NCBI GenBank assembly: GCA_027032075.1
Contig: JALVOC010000146.1
Span: forward strand, 1 to 64,000
Reading direction: 5' to 3'
Length of the DNA: 64,000 nt
DNA from: Chromatiales bacterium
Lineage (GTDB): Bacteria > Pseudomonadota > Gammaproteobacteria > UBA6429 > Thiohalophilaceae
Shown here: positions 26,984 to 36,657 of the stretch, piece by piece
Numbering within the stretch: position 1 is the first letter of the stretch
Layout: the number at the start of each line of letters is the position of its first letter
Program-made: the position numbers and the translations under genes
The notes under the pieces: model-generated
What the model was told of the DNA's origin: nothing
The model's input: only the letters and a program-made list of their open reading frames with translations
The model's database searches: none

Positions 26984-27368
26984 CGTGGGGTGTTTCCGCT
27001 TCCGCTGCCGGGGTATCGACTACCTTTTGCGCAGTCTGTTCAGAACCTGAAACCCCGGATGCTTCGCTTTCTTCATCAGGGATGGCCTTGACCTGGTATG
27101 CGGGTGTTTCTTCTTCCTCGATCAGAATATCGTCGGTATTCATGATCTGTTTAATCTCTTCCAGACCGGCATCATTTTCCAGGGCCTTTTTCAGCTCTTC
27201 CTGGCGCAACTCCCGATCAACATCATCCCTTACCTGGGTGACGAAGCGGCGAAAGCGCCCCACCCACATCCCGGTGGTTCGCGCCACACCCGGCAGTTTG
27301 TCCGGACCGATCACCAGCAGACCAACCACTGCGATCAGTGCCAGCTCCCAAAAACCGATATCAAACAT
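26970..27368 (-). CDS. tatB: Sec-independent translocase subunit TatB
   Basis: The 132-residue protein has the TatB layout: [26 protein letters not shown] (one membrane helix with the conserved Glu and Pro), an amphipathic helix and an acidic, low-complexity tail. It works with TatC as the signal-peptide receptor. It lies between tatA and tatC. Confidence 0.94.
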   Translation of the reverse strand: MFDIGFWELALIAVVGLLVIGPDKLPGVARTTGMWVGRFRRFVTQVRDDVDRELRQEELKKALENDAGLEEIKQIMNTDDILIEEEETPAYQVKAIPDEESEASGVSGSEQTAQKVVDTPAAEAETPHDGAK

Positions 27369-27434
27369 TATTCAGGCTATCGTGTGGTGAGAAACAAATT
27401 GTGCGTGCCGGGAAAAAAGCCATCCGCAGCATGC

Positions 27435-27662
27435 TCAGGCCTTGTCTTCTTCCTTGATCTTGCTGGCCTCGACGTCGATAACTTCACCTTCGCGCTTTTC
27501 CAGCTGTTCCGTACTGCCCTTGCTTTCCTCCTCTTTCACGGCGCTGCGGAAACCCTTGACCGCCTGCCCCAGATCGGAACCGATGTTACGCAGGCGCTTG
27601 GCGCCAAACAGTAACAACACGATCAACAAGATAATTACTAACTGCCAAATACCAATTCCCAT
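27435..27662 (-). CDS. tatA: Sec-independent translocase subunit TatA
   Basis: The 75-residue protein forms the Tat pore ring. It has the signature [32 protein letters not shown] in two short pieces, the FGxxxLR turn and a charged tail. It is the first tat gene of the run, followed by tatB after 66 bases. Confidence 0.95.
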   Translation of the reverse strand: MGIGIWQLVIILLIVLLLFGAKRLRNIGSDLGQAVKGFRSAVKEEESKGSTEQLEKREGEVIDVEASKIKEEDKA

Positions 27663-27701
27663 TGCCTTACTCCACCTTTGCTAAAGTTCGTTAAACCAAG
27701 A

Positions 27702-28040
27702 TTATTCAAAACCGGGCAGATTTTTCCCGCCCAACAAGTGCAGGTGCAAATGGAACACAAGCTGCCCGCCGCCCTTGCCAGTGTTGATAATAGTACGAAA
27801 ACCGTCATGCAGTCCTTGATCCCTGGCAAGCCGCGGCAGCAAGCGCATCATGTAGGCGATTAATTCGTCATCCTCCGCACGCAGGCTATCCAGGCTCTCG
27901 ATATGTTGCCGCGGAATCACCAGCAGATGCACTTCCGCCTTTGGATTGATGTCCTTGAACACCACGACCTTTTCATCTTCATACACCCGCTCGCTGGGGA
28001 TCTCCCCTGCCACAATCCTGCAAAACAGACAATCACTCAT
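27702..28040 (-). CDS. hinT: HIT-family nucleotide hydrolase HinT
   Basis: A 112-residue HIT protein that hydrolyses purine nucleoside phosphoramidates. It begins [13 protein letters not shown], with two N-terminal cysteines, and has the histidine triad HLHLHLL near residues 99-105. Its start overlaps the hisE stop (ATGA), and tatA follows after 39 bases. The his-hinT-tat order is common in this class. Confidence 0.95.
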   Translation of the reverse strand: MSDCLFCRIVAGEIPSERVYEDEKVVVFKDINPKAEVHLLVIPRQHIESLDSLRAEDDELIAYMMRLLPRLARDQGLHDGFRTIINTGKGGGQLVFHLHLHLLGGKNLPGFE

Positions 28041-28357
28041 GTTTTGTTCCTGCCGGCTTTTTCCTCAATACCTGAGAGTCCGAAACGGCGTGACAGTTCC
28101 TGCATGACGTCTTCCGGACCAAGACCCTGCTGGGCCAGCAGCACCATGCAGTGAAACCACAAATCGGCGGTTTCATGGACAATCTGCTGTTTGTTGCCAT
28201 CCTTCGCCGCCATCACCGTTTCGGTGGCTTCCTCGCCAATCTTTTTCAGAATGGCGTCCAGTCCCTTGTTATACAGGCCGGCCACATAGGAACTCGCCGG
28301 CTCCGCATTCTTGCGTTCCTCCAGCACCTGCGCCAGGTTTTGCAAAATATCATTCAT
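28037..28357 (-). CDS. hisE: Phosphoribosyl-ATP pyrophosphatase HisE
   Basis: HisE removes pyrophosphate from phosphoribosyl-ATP in the second step of histidine synthesis. The 106-residue protein has the MazG-like helical core: [21 protein letters not shown] with the metal-binding Glu residues, then [14 protein letters not shown]. The ATG at 28357 gives the expected length. It lacks a Shine-Dalgarno sequence; a copy of the palindromic element lies 30-55 bases upstream. HisE and HisI are separate here, not fused. Confidence 0.94.
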   Translation of the reverse strand: MNDILQNLAQVLEERKNAEPASSYVAGLYNKGLDAILKKIGEEATETVMAAKDGNKQQIVHETADLWFHCMVLLAQQGLGPEDVMQELSRRFGLSGIEEKAGRNKT

Positions 28358-28386
28358 TTCATGATGGAAAACGAGCCATGGTTCAG

Positions 28387-28412
28387 GATACAAGGGGATG
28401 AAGTCTTGTATC
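28387..28412. repeat. CTTGTATCTTG element, copy 3 (short, before hisE)
   Basis: An inverted repeat gatacaag/cttgtatc with a 10-base spacer, in the 73-base gap between hisI and hisE. It is followed by ccttgccccttttctc, which resembles the sequence before dnaG. Confidence 0.6.
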
Positions 28413-28430
28413 TAACCTTGCCCCTTTTCT

Positions 28431-28820
28431 CTAGCCTCGATAAATCTCATCCGGGTTTTTCACCACCGTTTCCACCTCAAGCCACTCATCGTTCCGCAAC
28501 TGCTTGTAAAAACAACTATGCCGGCCGGTGTGGCAGGCGATGCCGCCCTTCTGCTCCACCTGCAGCAGGATCACATCATTGTCGCAATCCAGGCGGATAT
28601 CCTTGATGATCTGCACATGGCCCGATTCTTCACCTTTGCGCCACAGCTTGTTGCGCGAGCGTGACCAGTAAACGGCCCGCCCTTCCTCGACGGTAAGTTG
28701 CAGCGCCTCGCGATTCATCCAGGCCAGCATCAACACCTTGCCACTGCCGGCCTCCTGGGCGATCGCCGGCACCAGGCCGTCATCCGACCACTTTATTTCA
28801 TCCAGCCAGGATACACTCAT
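28431..28820 (-). CDS. hisI: Phosphoribosyl-AMP cyclohydrolase HisI
   Basis: HisI opens the purine ring of phosphoribosyl-AMP, the third step of histidine synthesis. The 129-residue monofunctional protein has [31 protein letters not shown], the metal-binding DCDND segment, and CHTGRHSCF with two zinc cysteines. It lies 61 bases after hisF. Confidence 0.96.
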   Translation of the reverse strand: MSVSWLDEIKWSDDGLVPAIAQEAGSGKVLMLAWMNREALQLTVEEGRAVYWSRSRNKLWRKGEESGHVQIIKDIRLDCDNDVILLQVEQKGGIACHTGRHSCFYKQLRNDEWLEVETVVKNPDEIYRG

Positions 28821-28881
28821 GCCGTTGTCCGCCGCGGCTCACACAGCAGGAGCGGAACACCGCGGAAAAAGAGATGCCTGT

Positions 28882-29652
28882 TCATCCGAGCCTGACTTCA
28901 ATGCCGTTCGCCGCCATCTGCCGTTTGGCCTCTTCAATTGTATACTCGCCGAAGTGGAAAATGCTGGCAGCAAGGACGGCATCCGCATGGCCCTGCTTGA
29001 TCCCGCTTACCAGGTGCTGCAGATTGCCGACGCCGCCGGAGGCAATCACCGGAACCTTGACCGCATCACTGATTGCGCGTGTCAGCTCGAGATCAAACCC
29101 CTGTTTGGTGCCATCACGATCCATGCTGGTCAGCAGGATCTCGCCGGCACCATAGGCCACCATTTTTTTGGCCCATTCCACTGCGTCGATGCCGGTGGGC
29201 TTGCGCCCGCCGTGGGTGAAAATCTCCCAGCGCGGTGGATCCTCGCTCACCCGTTTGGCATCGATGGCGACAACGATACATTGTGAACCAAACTTTTCCG
29301 CCGCTTCCCGGACAAATTCGGGGTTATGCACGGCGGCGGTGTTGATCGCCACCTTGTCGGCACCGGCATTCAGCATGCGCCGGATGTCCTCCACCTTACG
29401 AATGCCGCCACCGACGGTCAAGGGAATAAATACCTGGCCGGCCACCTCTTCCACCACGTGCACCATCGTCTCACGATCCTCATGGCTGGCGGTGATGTCG
29501 AGAAAGGTGAGCTCATCGGCCCCCTGCTCATCATACCGGCGCGCAATTTCCACCGGATCCCCCGCATCCCGGATATCCACGAACTGCACGCCCTTCACCA
29601 CGCGGCCGTTGTCCACGTCAAGACAGGGGATAATACGTTTTGCCAGACTCAT
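28882..29652 (-). CDS. hisF: Imidazole glycerol phosphate synthase cyclase subunit HisF
   Basis: HisF makes IGP and AICAR using ammonia from HisH. The 256-residue TIM barrel starts [21 protein letters not shown] with the catalytic Asp (CLDVD). [21 protein letters not shown] with the second catalytic Asp, and IASGGVG follow. An in-frame GTG two codons earlier is possible. The element at 29661-29742 lies just upstream of the ATG. Confidence 0.96.
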   Translation of the reverse strand: MSLAKRIIPCLDVDNGRVVKGVQFVDIRDAGDPVEIARRYDEQGADELTFLDITASHEDRETMVHVVEEVAGQVFIPLTVGGGIRKVEDIRRMLNAGADKVAINTAAVHNPEFVREAAEKFGSQCIVVAIDAKRVSEDPPRWEIFTHGGRKPTGIDAVEWAKKMVAYGAGEILLTSMDRDGTKQGFDLELTRAISDAVKVPVIASGGVGNLQHLVSGIKQGHADAVLAASIFHFGEYTIEEAKRQMAANGIEVRLG

Positions 29653-29660
29653 GCGCACTC

Positions 29661-29742
29661 AGATACAAGAGAAAAGATGCACGAGACCCGGGTTGGCGAG
29701 CCGGCCGGAGGCCGATTCAACCTTTTCTTTTCTCTTGTATCT
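29661..29742. repeat. CTTGTATCTTG element, copy 4 (17-bp perfect arms, between hisA and hisF)
   Basis: Arms at 29661-29677 and 29726-29742 are a perfect 17-bp inverted repeat (agatacaagagaaaaga). The spacer contains an inner GC-rich hairpin (gggttg/caacc and ccgg palindromes). It fills most of the 104-base gap between two his genes. Confidence 0.8.
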
Positions 29743-29756
29743 TGCCACTTTATCTC

Positions 29757-30500
29757 TCATCCGTTTTTCTCAAGTTCATCCGCGAGCCGCTGCCCTTCGG
29801 CAAAATCCAGCGTACCTTCGTAGATGGCGCGGCCGGTGATGGCGCCAATGATGCCTTCATCCGCCACTTCACACAGTGCGCGGATGTCGTCCAGGTTGGT
29901 GATGCCGCCGGAAGCGATCACCGGGGTGTTGATGGCCTGTGCCAGTTTGACGGTGGAGGCCACGTTTACGCCGGTCATCATACCGTCCCGGCCGATGTCG
30001 GTATAGACAATCGCCGCCACGCCGTCCTGCTCGAAATGCTGTGCCATGTCGATCACATCATGCCGCGACAGCTTGGACCAGCCATCAATCGCCACCTTGC
30101 CGTCTTTAGCGTCCAGCCCGACGATGATATGCCCCGGAAACTCGAGGCACAGATCATTGACGAAATGGGGGGTACTCACCGCCTTGGTGCCGATGATGAC
30201 ATATTGCACCCCGGCATCCAGATACGTCTGCACGGTGTCCTCATCCCGGATCCCTCCGCCGATCTGGATGGGCAGATCCGGATAGGTGGCGGCAATATCA
30301 TGCACCACCCCGGCGTTCATCGGCCTGCCCTCAAAAGCACCATTCAAATCAACGATATGCAACCGGCGCGCCCCCGCCTCCAGCCAGTGCCCGGCCATCG
30401 CGACCGGATCATCGGAAAACACCGTTTCATCCTCCATCCGGCCCTGCCGCAGACGGACACATTTACCATCTTTAAGATCAATAGCGGGTATCAACAACAT
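29757..30500 (-). CDS. hisA: Phosphoribosylformimino-AICAR-P isomerase HisA
   Basis: HisA is the TIM-barrel Amadori isomerase of histidine synthesis. The 247-residue protein starts [20 protein letters not shown] with the catalytic Asp (AIDL). [21 protein letters not shown] with the second Asp, and VIASGGI follow. The open frame extends to 30638, but the ATG at 30500 gives the family start. It follows hisH with a 22-base gap. Confidence 0.96.
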   Translation of the reverse strand: MLLIPAIDLKDGKCVRLRQGRMEDETVFSDDPVAMAGHWLEAGARRLHIVDLNGAFEGRPMNAGVVHDIAATYPDLPIQIGGGIRDEDTVQTYLDAGVQYVIIGTKAVSTPHFVNDLCLEFPGHIIVGLDAKDGKVAIDGWSKLSRHDVIDMAQHFEQDGVAAIVYTDIGRDGMMTGVNVASTVKLAQAINTPVIASGGITNLDDIRALCEVADEGIIGAITGRAIYEGTLDFAEGQRLADELEKNG

Positions 30501-30522
30501 GATATTTCTCAACTCGCGGGTA

Positions 30523-31170
30523 TCAGGTCTTACCGTTCCAGTGTAAAAAATTTTCGTACAGTTGCAGACCGGCATGCTGGCTCTTTTCCGGATGAAACTG
30601 CACGGCAAAAACATTGTCCCGACAGACTGCGGAGGCAAATTCTATCCCGTAACGGGTGGTGGCGGCGACAAGTTCCGGGCCGGCCGGTTCCACATAATAG
30701 CTGTGGACGAAATAAAAACGCGCATTCTGCGCAATACCCTGCCAGAGGGGGTGCTCAATGGTGTGCTCCACCTGGTTCCACCCCATGTGCGGGATCTTCA
30801 GGCGCTCACCACTGGCCCCCTTCAGATCATCGCCGAAATACCGCACCTTGCCCGGCAACAGGCCCAGGCACTCGGTACCACCGTTTTCCGCACTCCAGTC
30901 CATCATCACCTGCATGCCGATGCAAACCCCCAGCAACGGCGTGCCGGCATCCGCCACCTGACGGACCACCTGATCCAGTCCCAGGCGCTTGATTTCCCCC
31001 ATGCAGTCACGGATAGCCCCGACCCCGGGCAGGACCACATGATCCGCAGCCAGGATGCGCCCGGCCTCATGGGAGACGACAACCTCGACCCCCTTACCCA
31101 CCTGTTCCAGGGCCTTGGCAACCGAGTGCAGGTTACCCATTCCGTAGTCTATGACCGCGACTGTACTCAT
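30523..31170 (-). CDS. hisH: Imidazole glycerol phosphate synthase glutaminase subunit HisH
   Basis: HisH hydrolyses glutamine and passes ammonia to HisF. The 215-residue class I amidotransferase has [11 protein letters not shown] at the start, the oxyanion/nucleophile motif GVCIGMQ, and the His-Glu pair in VQFHPEKSQ. It follows hisB with a 194-base gap. That gap holds nothing I recognise. Confidence 0.96.
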   Translation of the reverse strand: MSTVAVIDYGMGNLHSVAKALEQVGKGVEVVVSHEAGRILAADHVVLPGVGAIRDCMGEIKRLGLDQVVRQVADAGTPLLGVCIGMQVMMDWSAENGGTECLGLLPGKVRYFGDDLKGASGERLKIPHMGWNQVEHTIEHPLWQGIAQNARFYFVHSYYVEPAGPELVAATTRYGIEFASAVCRDNVFAVQFHPEKSQHAGLQLYENFLHWNGKT

Positions 31171-31364
31171 GTGGAAAATTGAGAATATCGTTATGAAAAA
31201 AACTTAAGCTTGAAGGGCTGTGACTGAACCCGCCTGAAACCGCCGTGTGCAGAGCAAGAACGGGACAATATGCTGCAAAAAGCCGGATTTTACACGAAAA
31301 TAATCATGCTTTTCGAGCTTGATTTTCATGCAGTCATTGCCGGCACTACCGGTTTCATGCGGGC

Positions 31365-31958
31365 TCATAGGCTACCTTTGGTCGATGGCATCACCCCTTG
31401 CATGCGGGGATCGTATTCCAGCGCCATGCGCAACGCCCGGCCAAATGCCTTGAACACTGTCTCGGCGATATGGTGCGCATTGCGGCCACGCAGTTGATCG
31501 ATGTGCAGCGTCACCTTGGCGTGGTTGCTGAAGGCCTGAAAGAATTCCGCCAGCAAATCCACATCGAATTCGCCGATGCTGCCGCGCGCAAATTCCACCT
31601 GGTATTCCAGCCCGGGGCGGCCGGAAAAGTCGATCACCACACGGGCAAGCGCCTCATCCAGCGGCACATAGGCATGGCCGTACCGGCGGATCCCTTTCTT
31701 GTCACCCAGGGCTTCCGCAAACGCCTGTCCGAGGGTGATGCCGATGTCTTCCACCGTGTGGTGGGCGTCGATGTGCAAATCGCCCCTGGCCTGGATCCAC
31801 AAATCCACCAGACCGTGGCGCGCCACCTGATCCAGCATATGCTCCAGAAAGGGCACACCGGTATTGAAATCACTGCGGCCGCTGCCATCCAGATTGAGGG
31901 TCACCTCGACCTGGGTTTCGAGGGTGTCCCGTTTTACTGTGGCCGTGCGCTCCCCCAT
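31365..31958 (-). CDS. hisB: Imidazoleglycerol-phosphate dehydratase HisB (monofunctional)
   Basis: HisB removes water from imidazoleglycerol phosphate. The 197-residue protein holds the two metal-binding repeats: [13 protein letters not shown] with [11 protein letters not shown], and [15 protein letters not shown] with [14 protein letters not shown]. The phosphatase domain seen in E. coli HisB is absent. The ATG has GGAG eight bases upstream. It is the first gene of the minus-strand his-tat run and is divergent from fnr. Confidence 0.97.
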   Translation of the reverse strand: MGERTATVKRDTLETQVEVTLNLDGSGRSDFNTGVPFLEHMLDQVARHGLVDLWIQARGDLHIDAHHTVEDIGITLGQAFAEALGDKKGIRRYGHAYVPLDEALARVVIDFSGRPGLEYQVEFARGSIGEFDVDLLAEFFQAFSNHAKVTLHIDQLRGRNAHHIAETVFKAFGRALRMALEYDPRMQGVMPSTKGSL

Positions 31959-32116
31959 GTATCACTCCAATATCAAAACTCGGTTTATCCCGCGCATTCC
32001 CGCGGCGATGTGAATGGTAGAAATAGGATACCGTTATCTCCGGGCCGGTGAAACTGCCATCGGCATGATTACACACAAAAACCGTCAATTATTCTCCAAT
32101 ATACCAATTCGTTATA

Positions 32117-32130
32117 TTGATTGGGGTCAA
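32117..32130. promoter_or_regulatory. Candidate FNR box upstream of fnr
   Basis: TTGATTGGGGTCAA matches the TTGAT-N4-ATCAA dyad with one change (G for A in the second half). It lies 90 bases before the fnr ATG and 159 bases from the hisB start. A position overlapping the fnr promoter would suit autorepression by FNR; control of hisB from here is less likely. Confidence 0.6.
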
Positions 32131-32191
32131 TTGTTTTACAATAATGTATCTTAATCAGAGCGTTTACAGTATATTAACCTTTCATAGGTTT

Positions 32192-32207
32192 TGGGCAATA
32201 TTGCCCA
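32192..32207. promoter_or_regulatory. Perfect 16-bp palindrome in the fnr leader
   Basis: tgggcaatattgccca is a perfect dyad, 13 bases before the fnr ATG and just before the GAGG ribosome site. It could be an operator for another regulator or an mRNA hairpin that affects initiation. No known site is assigned. Confidence 0.5.
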
Positions 32208-32220
32208 TGAGGTTCCACCG

Positions 32221-33015
32221 ATGTCAGTAAAAACCATGCCCCGTAATCGGATTTTCAAGCTCGAAGAACTCCGCAATCATTGTCAAAAATGTAGCCTGTA
32301 CCAGCTTTGCCTGCCGATGGGCCTGGAAGAGGGTGATCTCAACAAACTGGACCAGATCATACAACGCCGCCGCCCGGTGGAAAAAGGGGAGTTTCTCTAT
32401 CGTATCGGTGATCCCTTCAGCGCGGTTTACGCCATCCGTGCCGGCTCACTGAAAACTTTCACCACCAACCAGGAAGGCCACGAACAAATCATCGGTTTTC
32501 ATCTGCCCGGCGAACTGTTGGGGATGGACGCCATCAGCCGCGAAATTCATACCTGTTCCGCCCAGGCGCTGGAAACGGTGAGTGTTTGCGAAATCCCCTT
32601 CGAACGCCTGGAATCCCTGAGCCATGAGATCCCCGGGCTGCAACACCACCTCTTGAGCCTGATGAGTGAAGAGTTGCAGCACGAACACTGTCATCTCGCC
32701 GTACTGGCCAAGGCCACGGTGGAGAGCCGCCTGGCCAGCTTTCTCACCCAGCTCTCGGAACGCTTCAAGGCGCGCGGTTTTTCTGCAACCGAGTTCAACC
32801 TCAGCATGTCACGCAACGACATCGCCAACCTGCTGGGAATGGCGGTGGAGACCATCAGCCGCCTGTTCACCCAGTTCCAGGATCAGGGACTGCTCAAGGT
32901 GGAGCGCAAACATGTGCATATTCTTGATTCTGCCAGCCTGCATGCGATGGCCAATACCTGTAGCAGCGCCATCAGTGAAGAGGATGACGACGCCTCACAA
33001 AACTCCTCCAGCTAA
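32221..33015 (+). CDS. fnr: Oxygen-responsive transcription regulator FNR
   Basis: FNR is a CRP-family dimer that carries an oxygen-labile [4Fe-4S] cluster and activates genes at low oxygen. The 264-residue protein has the N-terminal cysteines C21, C24 and C30 and a fourth near C112 (HTCSAQA). A cyclic-nucleotide-type barrel follows, then a helix-turn-helix with VETISR, whose Glu, Ser and Arg read TTGAT. A TTG at 32191 is also in frame, but the ATG at 32221 has GAGG eight bases upstream. It precedes the cbb3 oxidase genes, which have a perfect FNR box. Confidence 0.95.
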   Translation: MSVKTMPRNRIFKLEELRNHCQKCSLYQLCLPMGLEEGDLNKLDQIIQRRRPVEKGEFLYRIGDPFSAVYAIRAGSLKTFTTNQEGHEQIIGFHLPGELLGMDAISREIHTCSAQALETVSVCEIPFERLESLSHEIPGLQHHLLSLMSEELQHEHCHLAVLAKATVESRLASFLTQLSERFKARGFSATEFNLSMSRNDIANLLGMAVETISRLFTQFQDQGLLKVERKHVHILDSASLHAMANTCSSAISEEDDDASQNSSS

Positions 33016-33223
33016 CTCGAAAAGTCCGGCCGGATACACTACCTTAAATAATGGGCACGGGAGTTGTCTTTGTTTCTTCTGCGTTAGCTGATTGAAAAAC
33101 AATTTATATTTACAAACGATCAGAATTTCTTAATAATTTTTAGCTATTTTTAAATGATCTTTGTTGAATAAAACGGATTTTTCCGCCTGTAACGCCACGC
33201 CCGTGGTAAAGCCCCGTCTGTGA

Positions 33224-33237
33224 TTGATCTGGATCAA
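33224..33237 (+). promoter_or_regulatory. Perfect FNR box upstream of ccoN
   Basis: TTGATCTGGATCAA is an exact TTGAT-N4-ATCAA dyad. A TAGAAT at 33266-33271 could be the -10, putting the site near -47, roughly a class II activator position. The 324-base gap 33016-33339 holds no gene. Besides this site it is AT-rich, and I see nothing else in it. Confidence 0.85.
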
Positions 33238-33339
33238 GCTATTTCCTAGATTCAGTCCAAGCTGTTAGAATACAGTGCTTTTTCAGAATCAATCTAATAA
33301 TTATCAATATCTAAATCTAATCTAGGTTAAGGGTGGTTT

Positions 33340-34755
33340 ATGGAAACCGAAAACACATACAACTACAAGGTCGTCCGCCAGTTTGCGGTGATGACTGTGA
33401 TCTGGGGCATCGTCGGCATGACCGTCGGTGTACTGATCGCTGCACAACTGGTGTGGCCTGCACTGAACTTTGACACCCCGTGGCTGACATTCAGCCGTCT
33501 GCGGCCACTGCATACCAATGCGGTGATCTTTGCTTTCGGCGGCTCGGCACTGTTTGCCACTTCCTATTATGTGGTACAGCGCACCTGCCAGACCCGGCTG
33601 TTCTCGGACGGCCTCGCGGCGTTTACCTTCTGGGGCTGGACCCTGGTGATCCTGCTGGCGGCAATCACGCTGCCGCTGGGCATCACCACCTCGAAAGAAT
33701 ACGCCGAACTGGAATGGCCCATCGACATTCTAATCACCATTGTCTGGGTGGCTTACGCCATTGTGTTCTTTGGCACCATCGCAAAACGCAAGGTGAAACA
33801 CATCTATGTGGCAAACTGGTTTTACGGCGCGTTTATTCTCACCATTGCGGTACTGCATCTTGTCAACAGCGCGGAACTGCCGGTCAGCCTGACCAAGTCC
33901 TACTCCTTCTATCCCGGCGCCATCGACGCCATGGTGCAGTGGTGGTACGGCCATAATGCCGTGGGCTTTTTCCTCACCGCCGGTTTTCTCGGCATGATGT
34001 ACTACTTCATTCCCAAGCAGGCGGAACGGCCGGTTTACTCCTATCGCCTTTCCGTGGTGCATTTCTGGGCCCTGATCTCCACTTACATGTGGGCCGGGCC
34101 TCACCATTTGCACTACACCGCCCTGCCTGACTGGGCGCAGTCACTCGGCATGGTGTTCTCGCTGATCCTGCTGGCACCTTCCTGGGGCGGGATGATCAAC
34201 GGCATGATGACCCTCTCCGGTGCCTGGCATAAACTGCGTACCGATCCGATTCTGAAGTTCCTCATTGTCTCCCTCTCGTTCTACGGCATGTCGACCTTTG
34301 AGGGCCCGATGATGGCCATCAAGACGGTCAATGCGCTGTCGCACTATACCGACTGGACCATTGGCCACGTTCACTCCGGTGCACTGGGCTGGGTGGGCCT
34401 GGTTTCGATCGGCTCCATCTACTACGTGATCCCCAAGGTGTTCAACCGCGAACGGATGTACTCGATCAAGCTGATGGACACCCACTTCTGGGTCGCCACC
34501 ATCGGCATCGTGCTGTACATCGTCTCCATGTGGATCTCCGGCGTGATGCAGGGCCTGATGTGGCGGGCGGTCAATGACGATGGCACCCTGACCTACAGCT
34601 TCGTGGAGAGCCTGAAGGCAATGTATCCCTATTACACCGTGCGCATGCTGGGTGGTCTGCTGTATCTCAGCGGCATGTTCATCATGGCGTACAACGTCTT
34701 CAAGACAATTTCGGGCAGCCAGCCTGCCCCCGCACCAGCCACCCAGACGGCCTAA
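33340..34755 (+). CDS. ccoN: cbb3-type cytochrome c oxidase subunit I CcoN
   Basis: CcoN is the catalytic subunit with a low-spin heme b and the heme b3-CuB center that reduces oxygen with high affinity. The 471-residue protein has about 12 membrane helices. The ligand regions are visible: [24 protein letters not shown] (CuB His), [13 protein letters not shown] and [23 protein letters not shown] precedes the ATG. It is first in ccoNOQP and probably activated by FNR. Confidence 0.97.
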   Translation: METENTYNYKVVRQFAVMTVIWGIVGMTVGVLIAAQLVWPALNFDTPWLTFSRLRPLHTNAVIFAFGGSALFATSYYVVQRTCQTRLFSDGLAAFTFWGWTLVILLAAITLPLGITTSKEYAELEWPIDILITIVWVAYAIVFFGTIAKRKVKHIYVANWFYGAFILTIAVLHLVNSAELPVSLTKSYSFYPGAIDAMVQWWYGHNAVGFFLTAGFLGMMYYFIPKQAERPVYSYRLSVVHFWALISTYMWAGPHHLHYTALPDWAQSLGMVFSLILLAPSWGGMINGMMTLSGAWHKLRTDPILKFLIVSLSFYGMSTFEGPMMAIKTVNALSHYTDWTIGHVHSGALGWVGLVSIGSIYYVIPKVFNRERMYSIKLMDTHFWVATIGIVLYIVSMWISGVMQGLMWRAVNDDGTLTYSFVESLKAMYPYYTVRMLGGLLYLSGMFIMAYNVFKTISGSQPAPAPATQTA

Positions 34756-34770
34756 AGGAGGACAGCAATC

Positions 34771-35400
34771 ATGAGTCATGAAGTCGTCGAAAAAAACATT
34801 GGTCTGATGGTTCTGTTCATCATCATCGTGATCAGCTTTGGTGGCCTGGTGGAAATCGTACCTTTGTTCTTCATCAAGGACACCACCCAGCCGGTCAAGG
34901 GCCTGGAGCCTTATTCGGCATTACGGCTGGAAGGCCGCGACATCTATGTGCGTGAGGGCTGTTATGTCTGCCACTCACAGATGATCCGCCCCTTCCGCGC
35001 AGAAACCGAACGCTATGGGCACTACTCCGTTGCCGGTGAGTTTGTCTACGATCATCCCTTCCAGTGGGGTTCCAAGCGCACCGGACCGGATCTGGCCCGC
35101 GTGGGCGGACGCTACAGTGATGACTGGCATCGCGTCCATCTGATGAATCCGCGCGATGTGGTGCCGGAATCCAATATGCCCGCCTTTCCCTGGCTGGCGG
35201 AAAATGTTCTGGATGGCGCCGACACCGCGGCCAAGATGCGGGTGATGAATACCCTGGTCTCCGCCACCTGTAATGGTTGCAAAACCTACAGCGAAGAAGA
35301 TATGGCGAAAGCCGCGGAGGAAGTGAAGGGCAAAACCGAACTGGACGCCGTGATCGCCTATCTCCAGGGCCTGGGCACCGCCATCAAGGCGAGGAGGTAA
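34771..35400 (+). CDS. ccoO: cbb3-type oxidase monoheme cytochrome subunit CcoO
   Basis: The 209-residue protein has one N-terminal membrane helix and a periplasmic cytochrome c domain. The heme site is CYVCH (residues about 64-68, [14 protein letters not shown]), and the axial Met is in [17 protein letters not shown] lies upstream. It passes electrons from CcoP to CcoN. Confidence 0.96.
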   Translation: MSHEVVEKNIGLMVLFIIIVISFGGLVEIVPLFFIKDTTQPVKGLEPYSALRLEGRDIYVREGCYVCHSQMIRPFRAETERYGHYSVAGEFVYDHPFQWGSKRTGPDLARVGGRYSDDWHRVHLMNPRDVVPESNMPAFPWLAENVLDGADTAAKMRVMNTLVSATCNGCKTYSEEDMAKAAEEVKGKTELDAVIAYLQGLGTAIKARR

Positions 35401-35403
35401 GCC

Positions 35404-35583
35404 ATGGACATGAATGATATTCGAAGCTGGTACACCGTGGTTTTGTTTGCCGTGTTCATCGGTATCTGGGCCTGGGCCTGGAGCAGCAAACGTAAAGCTG
35501 ATTTTAATGAAGCCGCAAACCTGCCTCTCAATGAACCGGACACGCCACGTGTCGAAAAAATAAAGGAGACGCACCATGAGTAA
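35404..35583 (+). CDS. ccoQ: cbb3-type oxidase small subunit CcoQ
   Basis: A 59-residue protein with one membrane helix (WYTVVLFAVFIGIWAWAW) followed by a KRKADFNEAANLP tail, typical of CcoQ/FixQ, which stabilises the complex. It starts three bases after ccoO, with GAGGAGG inside the ccoO end. Its stop overlaps the ccoP start by eight bases. A second ATG two codons in could also be used. Confidence 0.9.
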   Translation: MDMNDIRSWYTVVLFAVFIGIWAWAWSSKRKADFNEAANLPLNEPDTPRVEKIKETHHE

Positions 35584-36469
35584 TTTCTGGCACTGGTGGG
35601 TAACAATCATTACTGTCGGCAACATCCTGGCCTGCTACTGGCTGATCCGGTGGGCCGCCAAAGCCCGCCCCGGGGAAGCCGCCGCCGGTGAGGTGACCGG
35701 CCACAAGTGGGACGACGGCACGCTGGAGGAGTTCAACAACCCGATGCCACGCTGGTGGTTATGGTTGTTCTACGCCACCATTATTTTCAGCCTGGGCTAC
35801 CTGGCGCTGTACCCAGGTCTGGGGAATTTTGCCGGCAAGCTTGGCTGGACCTCAACCAATCAGTACGAGGCGGAAATCAAGCAGGCAAATGCAGAATACA
35901 GCCCTATCTTCAGCGCCTTTGCCAAGCAGAGCGTGGAAGATCTGGCCCAGGATCCCAAGGCGGTCAAAATCGGCCAGCGGCTGTTCCTCAACTACTGCTC
36001 ATCCTGCCACGGCTCGGACGCAGGCGGTGCACGGGGCTTCCCCAACCTGACCGACGGTGACTGGTTGTATGGCGGTTCGCCCGATGCGATCAAGACCACC
36101 ATTCTGGATGGCCGCAACGGTGTCATGCCGCCATGGAAAGATGCGCTGGGGGAACAGGGTGTAGCCGAAGTGACCCAGTACGTCATCAGCCTCAGCGGCC
36201 GCAAACACGATGCCGCCCAGGCCGAAGCCGGCAAGAGCCGTTTCGAAATGATGTGCTCGGCCTGTCATGGCATGGACGGCAAAGGCAACCAAGCCATGGG
36301 CGCCCCCAATCTGACCGACAACATCTGGTTGTATGGCGGTTCGCCCGGAACCATTGCGCAAACCATCAGCAATGGCCGCAGTGGCCGTATGCCGGCTCAC
36401 CGTGACTTCCTGGGCGAAGACAAGGTGCATCTGCTGGCGGCCTACATTTACAGCCTCAGCCAGCACTAA
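35576..36469 (+). CDS. ccoP: cbb3-type oxidase diheme cytochrome subunit CcoP
   Basis: The 297-residue protein has a membrane-anchored N-terminus (two helices), the linker HKWDDGTLEEFNNPMPRWW in two short motifs, and two cytochrome c domains with CSSCH and CSACH. It receives electrons from soluble cytochromes. A GGAG lies upstream of its ATG, which sits inside the end of ccoQ. Confidence 0.96.
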   Translation: MSNFWHWWVTIITVGNILACYWLIRWAAKARPGEAAAGEVTGHKWDDGTLEEFNNPMPRWWLWLFYATIIFSLGYLALYPGLGNFAGKLGWTSTNQYEAEIKQANAEYSPIFSAFAKQSVEDLAQDPKAVKIGQRLFLNYCSSCHGSDAGGARGFPNLTDGDWLYGGSPDAIKTTILDGRNGVMPPWKDALGEQGVAEVTQYVISLSGRKHDAAQAEAGKSRFEMMCSACHGMDGKGNQAMGAPNLTDNIWLYGGSPGTIAQTISNGRSGRMPAHRDFLGEDKVHLLAAYIYSLSQH

Positions 36470-36482
36470 AACGGCACGATGC

Positions 36483-36521
36483 ATCTGCCCCGGACAGAAC
36501 TCTGCCTTGTCCGGGGCAGAT
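36483..36521 (+). terminator. Strong hairpin between ccoP and ccoG
   Basis: A 14-bp perfect stem (atctgccccggaca/tgtccggggcagat) with an 11-base loop, 13 bases after the ccoP stop. There is no T-run, so it may limit read-through or protect the mRNA 3' end rather than act as a classical terminator. Confidence 0.65.
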
Positions 36522-36657
36522 CATCAAATCAGCCGCGAAAGCGGATATTCTCAACCTTACCCTGCAGATCCACTATCATGTGATGTGGTGAAGCGACTTT
36601 CACCTGTGGCAAACAGCCACACAAACGATTAAGTGCATAGATGAAACAATCCTCAAG

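Noticed and set aside
29640-30992. 450-codon open frame on the plus strand opposite hisA and hisH
   Set aside because: Antisense to two certain genes, with no recognisable domain; it starts inside a repeat element.
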